Source: JAICJC01 sp963757605 (lineage in GTDB: Bacteria; Actinomycetota; Thermoleophilia; Gaiellales; JAICJC01). Taken from it: a stretch of DNA of 64,000 bases. The notes under the pieces were generated by a model. The model was not told the DNA's origin. It made no database searches and saw only the letters and a list, made by a program, of their open reading frames with translations. Location: positions 372,001-436,000 of the forward strand of contig CAVWSF010000005.1 in assembly GCA_963757605.1 (NCBI GenBank). Direction: 5' to 3'. This document shows, in pieces, positions 17,328 to 26,492 of the stretch. Numbering within the stretch: the stretch's first letter is position 1; every line of letters starts with the position of its first letter. The translations under genes were made by a program, and so were the position numbers.

Positions 17328-18821
17328 TCAGGGGGCGAGCAGCGACGCGCCGTTCATCGCCTGGGGCGCGGGGACGCCCAGGAGGGCGAGCGCCGTCGGG
17401 GCGATGTCCGCCAGGCGACCGCCGCCGCGCAGCCGCACCTCGTGGTCGGTCACGATCAGCGGCACCGGGTTCGTGGTATGCGCCGTGTGCGGGGTGCCGT
17501 CGGCGTTCAGCATCGTCTCGGCGTTCCCGTGGTCGGCGGTGATGAGGCAGACGCCGGCGCGCTTCTCGACCGCCTCCACGACCCGCGCCAGGCAGCGGTC
17601 CGCCGTCTCGACCGCCTCGACTGCCGCCGGGATCGAGCCGGTGTGCCCCACCATGTCGGGGTTGGCGAAGTTGACGAGGCAGAAGCCGTAGCGGCCGCTG
17701 CCGAGCCCGTCGACGACGTGGTCGGCGACCCCGTCGGCGCTCATGCTCGGCTTCTGGTCGTAGGTGGCCACATCGCGCGGGGAGTCCACGAGCTCCCAGT
17801 CCTCCCCCCGGCAGCGCGTCTCGGAGCCGCCGTCGAAGAAGTAGGTCACGTGGGCGTACTTCTCGGTCTCGGCCACGTGGAGCTGGTCGACGCCGTGGCC
17901 GGCGAGCACCTGCGCGATCACGTCGGCCAGATCCTCGCCGGGGAACGCGACCGGCGCGGGGATGTCGCCGGCGTACTCGGTCATCTGCACGTAGGCCGGA
18001 AGCGGCGGGTCGGCGCCGCGGTCGAAGCCCTCGAACTCGACCTGCGTGAGCGCCCACGAGAGCTCGCGGGCCCGGTCGGGCCGGAAGTTGAAGAAGATCG
18101 CCGCGTCGCCCGCGCGGATCCGGCCCGCGGCCGGGTCGCCGATGACCACCGGCTCGACGAACTCGTCGGTGACGTCCCGCGCGTAGCTCGCCCTGACCGC
18201 CTCGACGGCGTCGTCCGCCCGCGCGCCCTCGCCGTGCACGATCGCGTCGTAGGCCCGCTTCACCCGGTCCCAGCGGCGGTCGCGGTCCATCGCGTAGTAG
18301 CGGCCCGACACGGTGGCGACGCCGGGGATACCGTCCAGGTACCGCTCGGCGCCGTGCGGCGAGGTGTCACGCCCGTCCGTGAAGGCGTGCACGTGGACGT
18401 GCTCGACGCCCTCGCGGCGGCCCAGCTCGATCAGCGCCTCGAGGTGGCGCAGGTGGCTGTGGACGCCGCCGTCGGACACGAGCCCCAGCAGGTGCAGCGC
18501 CGACGCGCGGCCGGCCCGGGCGGCCGCCACCAGCACCTCGTTCTCGAAGAACGCCCCCGACTCGATGTTGTCGTCGATCCGCACCAGGTCCTGGCGCACG
18601 ACCCGGCCCGCGCCCAGGTTGGCGTGACCGACCTCGGAGTTCCCCATCTGCCCGTCGGGCAGGCCGACCGCCCGGCCCGATGCCTCGAGCGTCGTGTGCG
18701 GATAGGACGCCCACAGGCGGTCGAACGCGGGCGTCGCGGCCATCTCGACAGCGTTCCCCGGCCCGGGCGGGGCGAGCCCCCAGCCGTCGAGCACGACCAG
18801 GCAGACGAGCGGCGCGCTCAC
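17328..18821 (-). CDS. gpmI: 2,3-bisphosphoglycerate-independent phosphoglycerate mutase
   Basis: Interconverts 3- and 2-phosphoglycerate in glycolysis and gluconeogenesis, using two Mn2+. 497 residues, slightly short of the usual 510. CLVVLDGWG holds the first metal Asp; the catalytic Ser62 is in GQMGNSEVGHANLGAGR; HAFTDGRDTSP, FNFRPDRARE, NFANPDMVGHTG and ITADHGNAE carry the remaining metal and substrate residues. The GTG start overlaps the tpiA stop by 4 bases, making it the last gene of gap-pgk-tpiA-gpmI. The stop is followed by a long GC-rich gap with no clear rho-independent terminator. Confidence 0.97.
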   Translation of the reverse strand: MSAPLVCLVVLDGWGLAPPGPGNAVEMAATPAFDRLWASYPHTTLEASGRAVGLPDGQMGNSEVGHANLGAGRVVRQDLVRIDDNIESGAFFENEVLVAAARAGRASALHLLGLVSDGGVHSHLRHLEALIELGRREGVEHVHVHAFTDGRDTSPHGAERYLDGIPGVATVSGRYYAMDRDRRWDRVKRAYDAIVHGEGARADDAVEAVRASYARDVTDEFVEPVVIGDPAAGRIRAGDAAIFFNFRPDRARELSWALTQVEFEGFDRGADPPLPAYVQMTEYAGDIPAPVAFPGEDLADVIAQVLAGHGVDQLHVAETEKYAHVTYFFDGGSETRCRGEDWELVDSPRDVATYDQKPSMSADGVADHVVDGLGSGRYGFCLVNFANPDMVGHTGSIPAAVEAVETADRCLARVVEAVEKRAGVCLITADHGNAETMLNADGTPHTAHTTNPVPLIVTDHEVRLRGGGRLADIAPTALALLGVPAPQAMNGASLLAP

Positions 18822-19570
18822 GGGGCGGCCGCGGCGAGGATCGCGGAGAAATCGTCCACCGTCAGGCTCGCGCCGCCGATGAGGCCGCCGTCGATGTCCT
18901 GCTCCGCGAACAGGTCGGCGGCGTTGTCGGGCTTGACCGAGCCGCCGTACTGGATCCGTACGGCCTCGGCCACGTCCTCGCCGTGGAGCCCGGCCACGAT
19001 CGCGCGGATCTCGGCGTGCGCCGCCTGCGCCATCGCCGGCGTCGCGGTGCGGCCGGTGCCGATCGCCCAGACCGGCTCGTAGGCGATGGTCGTGTCGGCG
19101 ACGCGGTCGGGGCCGATGCCGCGCAGGGCGCCCTCCACCTGGCGGCGCAGCACACGCTCGGTCTCCCCCGCCTCCCGCTCGGCCTCCGTCTCGCCCACCG
19201 CCACAATCGCCCACAGGCCGGCATCGTGCGCGACGGCCAGCTTGGCGTTCACGCCCTCGTCCGTCTCGCCGAAGAGCTGGCGGCGCTCCGAGTGCCCGAG
19301 CAGGACGCCGTTGGCGCCCGTGTCGAGGATCATCTCGGCCGAGATCTCGCCCGTGTACGCGCCGCCGGGCGCCTGGTGCATGTTCTGGGCGTAGATCGCG
19401 ATGCGAAGCCCGGCTGCGGCGGCCGCCGCCTCGGCGAGGGCGGTGTACGGCGGGCACAGGGCGACGTCGACCTCGGCCGGCACGTGGGCGGCCAGCCGCC
19501 CCACGAACTCCGCCGCCTCGGCCGCGGTCTTGTGCATCTTCCAGTTGCCGGCGACGAACGGCCGCCTCAT
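18818..19570 (-). CDS. tpiA: Triose-phosphate isomerase
   Basis: 250 residues, standard length. Interconverts dihydroxyacetone phosphate and glyceraldehyde 3-phosphate. Catalytic residues: Lys in VAGNWKMHK, His in LLGHSERRQLFGE and Glu in IAYEPVWAIGTG; the phosphate-gripping region RIQYGGSVKPDNAADLF is intact. Its ATG overlaps the pgk stop and its stop overlaps the gpmI start, both by 4 bases, so all four glycolytic genes are translationally coupled. Confidence 0.98.
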   Translation of the reverse strand: MRRPFVAGNWKMHKTAAEAAEFVGRLAAHVPAEVDVALCPPYTALAEAAAAAAGLRIAIYAQNMHQAPGGAYTGEISAEMILDTGANGVLLGHSERRQLFGETDEGVNAKLAVAHDAGLWAIVAVGETEAEREAGETERVLRRQVEGALRGIGPDRVADTTIAYEPVWAIGTGRTATPAMAQAAHAEIRAIVAGLHGEDVAEAVRIQYGGSVKPDNAADLFAEQDIDGGLIGGASLTVDDFSAILAAAAP

Positions 19571-20709
19571 GCCGCCCGCTCCTCGAGCGCCGCGACGCCC
19601 GGCAGCGTCCGGCCCTCGACCAGCTCGAGCGCGGCGCCGCCGCCGGTCGAGACGTGGGTGATGAGGTCGGCGACGCCGGCGCGGTTCACCGCCGCCACCG
19701 AGTCCCCGCCGCCGACGACCGAGACCGCGCCCGACGTCGCGACGGCGTGCGCGACGGCGAGCGTGCCCGCCGCGAACGGCTCGAGCTCGAAGACGCCCAT
19801 GGGGCCGTTCCAGAAGATCGTGCGCGCCTCCGCCAGCCGGCGCGCGTAGCCGGCGGCGGTCTCGGGGCCGATGTCGAGCCCCATCCAGCCGTCGGGGATC
19901 GCATCGGCGGCGACCACCTGCGTCGCGGCGTCAGCCTCGACCCGCTCGGCGACCACGACGTCCGTGGGAAGCACGAGCTCGCAGCCCCGTTCGCGGGCCT
20001 CGGCCGCCGCGCGCCGGGCGACCTCCTGGCCGTCGGCGTCCTCGTGCTTGGACGCGCCGACGCCGACGCCGACGGCCGCCAGGAACGTGAACGCCATCGC
20101 CCCGCCGATCAGGATCGCGTCGGCAAGCCCCGTGAACCGCTGGATGACGCCGATCTTGTCGGCCACCTTGGCCCCGCCGAGGACGACCAGGAACGGCCGC
20201 TCGGGATGCTCCAGGATCCGCCCGAACGCCTCGAGCTCGGCCGCCAGGAGCAGTCCCACCGCGCTGGGCAGGAGCCGGGCGACGCCGACGGTCGAGGCGT
20301 GCGCCCGGTGCACGGTGCCGAACGCGTCGCTCACGAAGACGTCGGCGAGCGCCGCCAGCTCGGCCGCGAGCTCGGGGTCGTTCCTCTCCTCGCGCGGGTC
20401 GAAGCGCAGGTTCTCGAGCAGCCGCAGCGGGCCCTCCTCGTCGGCGAAGGCGACCGGCTCGCCGAGGAGCTCCGAGAGCCGCGCCGCGACGGGGCGAAGC
20501 GACAGCTCCGGGCGCACCTCGCCCTTGGGGCGGCCCAGGTGCGAGCAGACGATGACGTCGGCCCCGTGCTCGCGCAGGTACCGGATCGTCGGCAGCGACG
20601 CCCTGATGCGCGTGTCGTCGGTGATCCGGCCGCCGTCGAGCGGCACGTTCAGGTCCGCGCGAACGAGCACCCGCCTGCCCTCGACGGGCAGGTCGCGAAC
20701 GGTCTTCAC
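19567..20709 (-). CDS. pgk: Phosphoglycerate kinase
   Basis: 380 residues, a little short for the family (about 395). Transfers phosphate between 1,3-bisphosphoglycerate and ADP. Seen: VRADLNVPLDGGRITDDTRI, VCSHLGRPKGE, LENLRFDPREERND, FVSDAFGTVHRAHAST, VVLGGAKVADKIGVI, WNGPMGVFE and VVGGGDSVAAV. All substrate loops are intact. GTG start, overlapping the gap stop by 4 bases. An in-frame upstream extension into gap (MGLLVPSGRP...) is not conserved and was left out. Confidence 0.97.
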   Translation of the reverse strand: MKTVRDLPVEGRRVLVRADLNVPLDGGRITDDTRIRASLPTIRYLREHGADVIVCSHLGRPKGEVRPELSLRPVAARLSELLGEPVAFADEEGPLRLLENLRFDPREERNDPELAAELAALADVFVSDAFGTVHRAHASTVGVARLLPSAVGLLLAAELEAFGRILEHPERPFLVVLGGAKVADKIGVIQRFTGLADAILIGGAMAFTFLAAVGVGVGASKHEDADGQEVARRAAAEARERGCELVLPTDVVVAERVEADAATQVVAADAIPDGWMGLDIGPETAAGYARRLAEARTIFWNGPMGVFELEPFAAGTLAVAHAVATSGAVSVVGGGDSVAAVNRAGVADLITHVSTGGGAALELVEGRTLPGVAALEERAA

Positions 20710-21704
20710 AGCACCTTCTGCACGAGGTCGACCAGACGGCACGAGTAGCCCCACTCGTTGTCATACCAGGAGACGACCTTGACCAGGTTCCCGTTCACCA
20801 TCGTGAGCTTGGAGTCGAAGATCGAGCTCCAGTGCTGGCCGACGATGTCGCCCGAGACCAGCGGCTCCTCGCTGTAGTCGAATACCGACGCGAGCGGACC
20901 CGAGGCCGCGGCCGCCTTGAACGCCTCGTTCACCTCGTCGCGGGTGGTCTCACGCCCGACCTGGGCGATGAGGTCGACGACGGAGCCGTCGGGGACGGGG
21001 ACGCGCATCGAGATGCCGTCGAGCCGGCCCAGCATCTCCGGCATCACGAGGCCGATCGCCTTGGCGGCGCCGGTCGAGGTCGGGATGACGTTGACCGCCG
21101 CCGCGCGCGCCCGGCGCAGGTCCCTGTGCGGCAGGTCGAGGATCTTCTGGTCGTTCGTGTACGCGTGCGTCGTCGTCATGAAGCCGCGCTCGAGCCCGAA
21201 GGTCGCGTGCAGCACCGCGACGAGCGGCGCCAGGCAGTTCGTCGTGCACGACGCGTTCGAGATCACGTTGTGCTTCGAGGCGTCGTAGTCGCCGTCGTTC
21301 ACGCCGATGCAGAGCGTGATGTCGGGCTCGGTGGCCGGAGCGCTGATGATCACCTTCTTGGCGCCGGCCCCCAGATGCTTCCCGGCCTTCTCGCCGGAGT
21401 TGAAGAGCCCGGTCGACTCGATCACGACCTCGACCCCGAGGTCCGACCACGGCAGCGCAGCCGGGTCACGCTCGGCCAGCACCTTGACCGCCGTGCCGTC
21501 GACGACGAGCCCGTTGTCGTCGTGGGCGACGTCGCCGCGGAAGCGGCCGTGCACCGAGTCGTACTTCAGGAGATGGGCCAGCGTGGCCGCGTCGGTGATG
21601 TCGTTCACCGCCACGATCTCGATGCCCTCGCCGCGATCGTGCGCGGCACGAAAGACGTTCCGGCCGATCCGGCCGAACCCGTTGATTCCAACCCGTACGC
21701 TCAT
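20706..21704 (-). CDS. gap: Glyceraldehyde-3-phosphate dehydrogenase, type I
   Basis: 332 residues. Oxidises glyceraldehyde 3-phosphate with NAD+ and phosphate. NAD fold VGINGFGRIGRNVFRA, catalytic Cys in SNASCTTNCLAPL, the HAYTNDQ loop, TGAAKAIGLVMPEM and WYDNEWGYSCRLVDL are all present. The early Asp-containing NAIVAVND-type segment here reads EIVAVNDIT, which favours NAD+. It is the first gene of the glycolytic operon. A palindrome about 50 bases upstream (21753-21767) lies where the promoter should be. Confidence 0.98.
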   Translation of the reverse strand: MSVRVGINGFGRIGRNVFRAAHDRGEGIEIVAVNDITDAATLAHLLKYDSVHGRFRGDVAHDDNGLVVDGTAVKVLAERDPAALPWSDLGVEVVIESTGLFNSGEKAGKHLGAGAKKVIISAPATEPDITLCIGVNDGDYDASKHNVISNASCTTNCLAPLVAVLHATFGLERGFMTTTHAYTNDQKILDLPHRDLRRARAAAVNVIPTSTGAAKAIGLVMPEMLGRLDGISMRVPVPDGSVVDLIAQVGRETTRDEVNEAFKAAAASGPLASVFDYSEEPLVSGDIVGQHWSSIFDSKLTMVNGNLVKVVSWYDNEWGYSCRLVDLVQKVL

Positions 21705-21752
21705 GAATCGCCCCCAGGCGGTCGCCGACGGGGGGCAAGTCTAGATGCTCAA

Positions 21753-21767
21753 TTGGGGAATCCCCAA
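21753..21767. promoter_or_regulatory. Palindrome TTGGGG-AAT-CCCCAA, candidate operator of the gap operon
   Basis: A perfect 6-bp inverted repeat with a 3-base centre, about 50 bases upstream of the gap start codon. On the minus strand TTGGGG is followed 18 bases later by TAGACT, a possible weak -35/-10 pair, so a protein bound here would block or adjust the promoter. The remaining 225-base gap between whiA and gap also has a CGAGAA/TTCTCG inverted repeat (21866-21887) and CCCC-TTTT-GGGG just past whiA; no gene is seen in it. The regulator is unknown. Confidence 0.4.
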
Positions 21768-21929
21768 CCGCCTAGTGAGGAGAGCGGTTTTCGCGGGTGG
21801 CCGGCAGATTCGGGCAGCGATAGATGGGGTCTGGATCCGTCGCGCAGGGGATGCTCGGCCACCCACGAGAACACGCTCACATTCTCGCTTGAGGCCGGAA
21901 TTCCAGCCACCCCCAAAAGGGGTAAATAG

Positions 21930-22862
21930 TTAGCGATGTGTTAGCGGATTCGGCCCAGATGTTAAGGCGGCCAGCGTGCGCATCCGCCCCGCGACGGTCG
22001 ACTTCGGAAGCGGCGGGCGGGCCCGGCGGCCCAGCTCGGCCAGCGAGAGGTGCGGGTGGCGCAGCCGCAGCTCGGCCACCTGGCGCAGGCGGGCGTCGAG
22101 CCGGTCGATGTCGAGCGCGGCGATCGCCTCGCGCTGGGCCCGGGCGGCGCCGCCGAGCCGGGCCAGGTTGGCGCGATCGAAGTTCGTGACGCGGTTGGCG
22201 CGCTCCCGCGTGGCGGCGATGACGGCCGCCTCCTCGTATGCCAGCACCGCGTCGTGGGCGCCCATGAGCGCCAGGAGGTCGCGGATCGCCGGCTTCGACT
22301 TCGCATAGGCCGCCGCGTGCGACGCCCGCCGGGCGACGGCCATCGGGGCGCCCTCCGACCCGGCGAGCTGGACGACGACGCCCGCGGCGTCGGAGTCTGC
22401 CGCGCGGATCTCGAGGTGCCCCGCCGCCCGCGGCCCCGACACGGAGCCGGCGGCGACGAACGCCCCGCGCAGGTAGCTCGCCCGGCAGCACGGCCGGGAG
22501 ACAACCCGGCGAGGCGGGCCGGGGAGCGGCTCGAGCGCCGCGGACAGGACGCCGATCTCGTGCATGAGCTGGAGCCCGTGGCCGCCCGCGACGCGGACGA
22601 CCACCCGGTTTCGGCGCTGGAAGCGCGGCTCCCGAAACGACGCGATCTGGGCATCAGCGCCGAGCGATCGGACGAGCCCGAACGCCAGCCGGGCCGCGGC
22701 GGCGTCGGCCGTCTCGGCACGCACCGCCAGGCCTCCCGAGCTCACCTCGAGGGTGCCCGCGTGGCGCACGAACCCGGACAGGAACGAGCGCCGGCAGCAG
22801 ATCCGCCGCGGCGGCCGCTCGACCAGCTCGCGGCGGACGCGCTCTGCGAACCGCGTCGTCAT
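21930..22862 (-). CDS. whiA: Sporulation/cell-division regulator WhiA
   Basis: 310 residues. WhiA has an N-terminal LAGLIDADG-like domain and a C-terminal helix-turn-helix. Seen: RICCRRSFLSGFVRHAGTLEV, PCCRASYLRGAFVAAGSVSGP (second LAGLIDADG-like motif), then NRVTNFDRANLARLGGAAR and AELRLRHPHLSLAELG with PPLPKSTVAGRMRTL, the HTH region. In actinobacteria it controls division or sporulation genes; in other Gram-positives it affects division and envelope. The ATG overlaps the yvcK stop by 4 bases, matching the conserved uvrC-yvcK-whiA order. Confidence 0.95.
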   Translation of the reverse strand: MTTRFAERVRRELVERPPRRICCRRSFLSGFVRHAGTLEVSSGGLAVRAETADAAAARLAFGLVRSLGADAQIASFREPRFQRRNRVVVRVAGGHGLQLMHEIGVLSAALEPLPGPPRRVVSRPCCRASYLRGAFVAAGSVSGPRAAGHLEIRAADSDAAGVVVQLAGSEGAPMAVARRASHAAAYAKSKPAIRDLLALMGAHDAVLAYEEAAVIAATRERANRVTNFDRANLARLGGAARAQREAIAALDIDRLDARLRQVAELRLRHPHLSLAELGRRARPPLPKSTVAGRMRTLAALTSGPNPLTHR

Positions 22863-23833
22863 GCCGCCGCCCGCGGGCGGCGTGCGAGCCGCACGAGCAC
22901 CCGGGCGAGCCGGTCGGGATCGTGCTGCCACTCTGCGGCCAGACGCGCGCCGACGACCTCGACCCCGAGCCGGCGCAGGCCGCCGCGGTCGACGACGACG
23001 GGCGTCCCGAACTCGGCGCGGTTCCGGCTCACGACGACGACGTCGACGAGCCCCTCGCCCACGTGGTCGTAGAGCCGGGCGACGTGGTGGGATGCCATGT
23101 AGCCCTCGGTCTCGCCCGGCTGCTGGAGCAGATTGCAGACGTAGACCCGCGGCACGGTCGCGGCGCGCACCGCCTCCGCGATGCCGGGGATGAGGAGCGG
23201 CGGGATGGTGCTCGTGTAGAGGCTGCCGGGGCCCATGACGATCAGCTCGGCGCGCTCGAGCGCCTGGAGCGCGCGCGGATGCGCGGCCGGCGCCGGCGGG
23301 TCGAGCCGTACCCGCTCGCACTGCGCGCCGTCGGCGGCGAGCGCCGTCTCGCCGCGCACCTCGTGGCCGTCGGGGAACTGCGCGACGAGCTCGACCATCT
23401 CGACCGTGCTCGGGACGACCCGCCCCCTGACCGCGAGCACGCGGGCCGACTCCGACACGGCCCGGTCGAAGCTCCCGAGCAGGTCGGTCATGCCGGCCAG
23501 GAACAGGTTGCCAAAGCTGTGGCCGGCGAGCTCGCCCGTGGTGAAGCGGTGCTGGAAGAGCTGGCCGACGAGCGACTCGTCCTCGGCCAGCGCCGCGAGG
23601 CAGCTGCGCAGGTCGCCGGGCGCCGGCATGTCGAAGTCGCGCCGCAGCCGCCCGGAGCTGCCGCCGTCGTCGGTCGTCGTCACGACCGCGGTGACGCTGG
23701 CGACGTGCTTCAGGCCGCGCAGGATGGTCGAGAGGCCGGTTCCGCCACCCAGGCACACGACCCGCACCGCGCGGCGCGGGCGGGGCGCGAGCATGGCCGC
23801 CTCGCCGGCCGGCGGCTCCGGGATCAGGGGCAC
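22859..23833 (-). CDS. yvcK: YvcK/CofD-like gluconeogenesis factor
   Basis: 324 residues. Fold of the CofD-like phosphotransferases, but known YvcK proteins bind UDP-GlcNAc and link carbon status to cell-wall synthesis and shape. Seen: VVCLGGGTGLSTILRGLKH, TTTDDGGSSGRLRRDFDMPAPGD, FGNLFLAGM, GPGSLYTSTIPPLLIPGI and CNLLQQPGETEGYMASHHV. GTG at 23833 is used; ATG at 23794 is also possible and lies closer to the conserved start. Coupled to whiA. The rapZ gene that often precedes yvcK is not here; an exported protein gene takes its place. Confidence 0.94.
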   Translation of the reverse strand: MPLIPEPPAGEAAMLAPRPRRAVRVVCLGGGTGLSTILRGLKHVASVTAVVTTTDDGGSSGRLRRDFDMPAPGDLRSCLAALAEDESLVGQLFQHRFTTGELAGHSFGNLFLAGMTDLLGSFDRAVSESARVLAVRGRVVPSTVEMVELVAQFPDGHEVRGETALAADGAQCERVRLDPPAPAAHPRALQALERAELIVMGPGSLYTSTIPPLLIPGIAEAVRAATVPRVYVCNLLQQPGETEGYMASHHVARLYDHVGEGLVDVVVVSRNRAEFGTPVVVDRGGLRRLGVEVVGARLAAEWQHDPDRLARVLVRLARRPRAAA

Positions 23834-23842
23834 CGTCTGAGG

Positions 23843-24517
23843 TTAGCCGGTGCCCGGCCCGGGCGAGCGGCGGCGCGCGATGAGGAGCGCCGCGACCGCG
23901 GCGAGGAGGGCGAGGGCGGCGTATGCAGCCCAGCTGTGGCCGCCGATGGCGCGCGACAGGATGCCGGGCCCGCCGCGCCAGTCCGGGCCCAGGACGTCGT
24001 CGGCCGTCGGCGGCGCGACGATCGGGCCGGCCGCGACGATGCGGCGGCCGGCGATCTTCGTCCCGATCGAGCCCGGCACCTTGCAGAACCGGGCGTCCAC
24101 GCGGACGAGCTGGCCCTCGCCGATGTACGGCAGCCCGTTCCGCGCCAGGCCCTCTATCCGGGTGTGGCCGTCCACGAAGACCTGAGCCGACCCTCGCAGC
24201 AGGTGGTGGAGGTGCACGGTGGAGGAGTCGACGGTATCGCGGGCGAGCAGCGCGACGCCGGCCGGGACGCCGGCGATCCGGCGCGCGGCGATCGGGGTCG
24301 GTGGCCGGGCAGGGCCGCCGGTGTCGGCGCAGTCCGGCTCCACCGCGCCGCGCACCGGCGCCCCGGGGTGCGGCAGCGTCTCCGGCGTGCCAGCCGCGAA
24401 GTACGCGCGGTCGTGCCACACGATGACGAAGATGCATGCCGCGTGCGCGGGCGGCGCGGCCACACCACCGCCCGCCAGCCCGGCGAGCACGGCAACGACA
24501 AGCGCGATTCTCCGCAT
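23843..24517 (-). CDS. Exported protein with C-terminal membrane anchor, unknown function
   Basis: 224 residues. N-terminal signal peptide MRRIALVVAVLAGLAGG ending near AHAAC, an extracytoplasmic region with few Cys (CIFVIVWHDRAYF, EPDCADTGG, ARFCKVPG) and a C-terminal membrane helix (WAAYAALALLAAVAALLIARRR) with a basic tail. HDRAYFAAGTPETLP and YIGEGQLVRVDARFCKVPG look like structured beta segments; no known domain is recognised. A GAGGGG ribosome site precedes the ATG. It sits between uvrC and yvcK, where rapZ is found in many genomes, but it has no similarity to RapZ (no Walker A). Confidence 0.75.
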   Translation of the reverse strand: MRRIALVVAVLAGLAGGGVAAPPAHAACIFVIVWHDRAYFAAGTPETLPHPGAPVRGAVEPDCADTGGPARPPTPIAARRIAGVPAGVALLARDTVDSSTVHLHHLLRGSAQVFVDGHTRIEGLARNGLPYIGEGQLVRVDARFCKVPGSIGTKIAGRRIVAAGPIVAPPTADDVLGPDWRGGPGILSRAIGGHSWAAYAALALLAAVAALLIARRRSPGPGTG

Positions 24518-24549
24518 ACCCCTCTTGACGCCGCCGGGAGGCCCGAAGT

Positions 24550-26415
24550 TCAGTCGGTGCGGTGGAGCGCCGCGTGGATCTCGCGCCCCACCTTCGCCGG
24601 CAGGCCGGGGATCGACTCGAGGTCGTCGCGGCTCGCGCCGACCAGCGCGTCGGCCGTCCCGAAGCGCTCCATCAGCATGCGCCGCCGGGCCGGCCCGACG
24701 CCGGGCAGACTGTCGAAGATCGAGTCGACCGCCGCCTTGCCGCGCCGGCTGCGGTGGAAGCCGAGCGCGAAGCGGTGGGCCTCGTCGCGGGCCCGCTGGA
24801 GGAGCTGGAGCCCGGCCGAGCGGCGGTCGAGCACGATCGGGTCGGAGCGGCCCGGCACGAACACCTCCTCCTCGCGCTTGGCGAGCGAGATGACCGCCAC
24901 CCGCGGCAGGTCGAATGCCGCCATCGCCTCCATCGCCGCGCCGAGCTGGCCCTTGCCGCCGTCGATCACAACCAGGTTCGGGCAGGTGGCGAAGCTCTTG
25001 TCGTAACGATCGCCGTCCATGTCGGTCATGCGCGCGAACCGGCGGCTCACGGCCTCGGCGATCATCGCGAAGTCGTCCGGGCCCGGCCCGCGGATCCCGA
25101 ACTTGCGGTAGTCCGACTTCTTGGCGACCGCATCCTCGAACACCGCCATCGACGCCACCGGGTTGGTCTCGCCGAGGTTCGAGACGTCGAAGCACTCGAT
25201 CCGCATCGGCAGCGACTCGAGGTTCAGCTGCTCGCGCAGCTCCTCCATCGCCTCGATGCGGCGGGCGCGCGTGCGCTCGCGCAGGATCGTGTCGTGCTCG
25301 AGCGCGAGCCGGGCGTTGCGGGCCGCCATGTCGGCCAGCCGCCGCTTCTCGCCCCGCTGGGCCGAGCGCACCTCGACGCTCGAGCCGCGCCGGTCTGACA
25401 GGAACAGCTCGAGCAGATCGGGATCGTCGAGGCCGCGTGGCACGACGACCTGGTTGGGGATCGCCACCTGGCCGCCGTAGTACTCGAGCGCGAAGCCCCA
25501 CAGGACGTCGGACTCGCTGCGGCCGGCCGCGTTCTCGAGGTAGAAGCCGTGCCGGTCGGAGAGCCGCCCGTCGCGAAGGTGGAAGAGCTGGACGTTCGCG
25601 GTGTCCTCGCCGCAGGCCACGCCCAGGATGTCGGCCGACCCCAGGCTGCGGCGGTCGGCCACCTGGCGCTCGGACAGGTGGCGGACGGCCATGAGCCGGT
25701 TGCGGTACCGGGCCGCCTCCTCGAACTCGTGCGCCGCGGACGCCGCCTTCATCGCGCCCTCCAGCTTGCGCTCCAGCGGTCGCACGCGACCCGACAGGAA
25801 CTCGATCACCGAGTCGATCACCGCCCCGTAGTCCTCGGCCGAGATGTAGCCCACGCAGGGCGCCGCGCACCGGCCGATGTGGTAGTCGAGGCACGGCACG
25901 CCCGATCGGCGGCCCGGCGTCGGCCCCTCGCACGGCCGGTACGGGAACACCCGGTTCAGGACGTCGAGCGTCTCGCGCACCTTCTTCGCGCTCGAGTACG
26001 GGCCGAAGTACTGCACGTTCTTGCGGTGCCGCTCGCGCGTGAACATGACCCGCGGGTACTCGTCGGCGACGGTCACCGCGATGTAGGGATAGGACTTGTC
26101 GTCGCGCAGGCGGATGTTGAACGTCGGCCGGTGGCGCTTGATCAGGTTCTGCTCGAGGAAGAGCGCCTCGGTCTCGGACTCGGCCGACACGAACTCGATG
26201 TCGTCGATCCGCTCGACCAGCTCGGCCGTCTTGGCGGTGGCGTACGCCTCGCGCCGGAAGTACGAGCGCACGCGGGAGCGAAGCGACTTGGCCTTCCCGA
26301 CGTAGAGGACGTCGCCGGCGGCGCCGCGGAAGAGGTAGACGCCGGGGCTCTGCGGCAGCGCCGAGAGCCGCGCCTCAAGGCGCTCGGCGCGGTCTGATGC
26401 GGGCTCGACGGCCAT
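24550..26415 (-). CDS. uvrC: Excinuclease ABC subunit C
   Basis: 621 residues. Makes both incisions in nucleotide excision repair with UvrB. N-terminal GIY-YIG domain: PQSPGVYLFRGAAGDVLYVGKAKSLRSRVRSYF (GVY...YVG). Then a Cys cluster (CLDYHIGRCAAPCVGYI), the UvrB-binding UVR motif (LEGAMKAASAAHEFEEAARYRN), RNase-H-like C-terminal nuclease (IECFDVSNLGETNPVASM, VVIDGGKGQLGAAM) and two helix-hairpin-helix motifs (LPGVGPARRRML, IPGLPAKVGREI). The ATG at 26415 is chosen; the longer reading adds unconserved residues. Divergent from the carbonic anhydrase gene. Confidence 0.97.
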   Translation of the reverse strand: MAVEPASDRAERLEARLSALPQSPGVYLFRGAAGDVLYVGKAKSLRSRVRSYFRREAYATAKTAELVERIDDIEFVSAESETEALFLEQNLIKRHRPTFNIRLRDDKSYPYIAVTVADEYPRVMFTRERHRKNVQYFGPYSSAKKVRETLDVLNRVFPYRPCEGPTPGRRSGVPCLDYHIGRCAAPCVGYISAEDYGAVIDSVIEFLSGRVRPLERKLEGAMKAASAAHEFEEAARYRNRLMAVRHLSERQVADRRSLGSADILGVACGEDTANVQLFHLRDGRLSDRHGFYLENAAGRSESDVLWGFALEYYGGQVAIPNQVVVPRGLDDPDLLELFLSDRRGSSVEVRSAQRGEKRRLADMAARNARLALEHDTILRERTRARRIEAMEELREQLNLESLPMRIECFDVSNLGETNPVASMAVFEDAVAKKSDYRKFGIRGPGPDDFAMIAEAVSRRFARMTDMDGDRYDKSFATCPNLVVIDGGKGQLGAAMEAMAAFDLPRVAVISLAKREEEVFVPGRSDPIVLDRRSAGLQLLQRARDEAHRFALGFHRSRRGKAAVDSIFDSLPGVGPARRRMLMERFGTADALVGASRDDLESIPGLPAKVGREIHAALHRTD

Positions 26416-26492
26416 TTCGATGCAAGAGTAGCTAGCGGAGAATGGATCCAAGCGTGCTAATCTCGCATCCACCCCCCGACGAAGGAGAGGGC

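Noticed and set aside
16266..19082. 938-residue open frame on the plus strand
   Set aside because: Antisense of the sigma factor, gpmI and tpiA; repetitive His/Arg/Val composition without domains.
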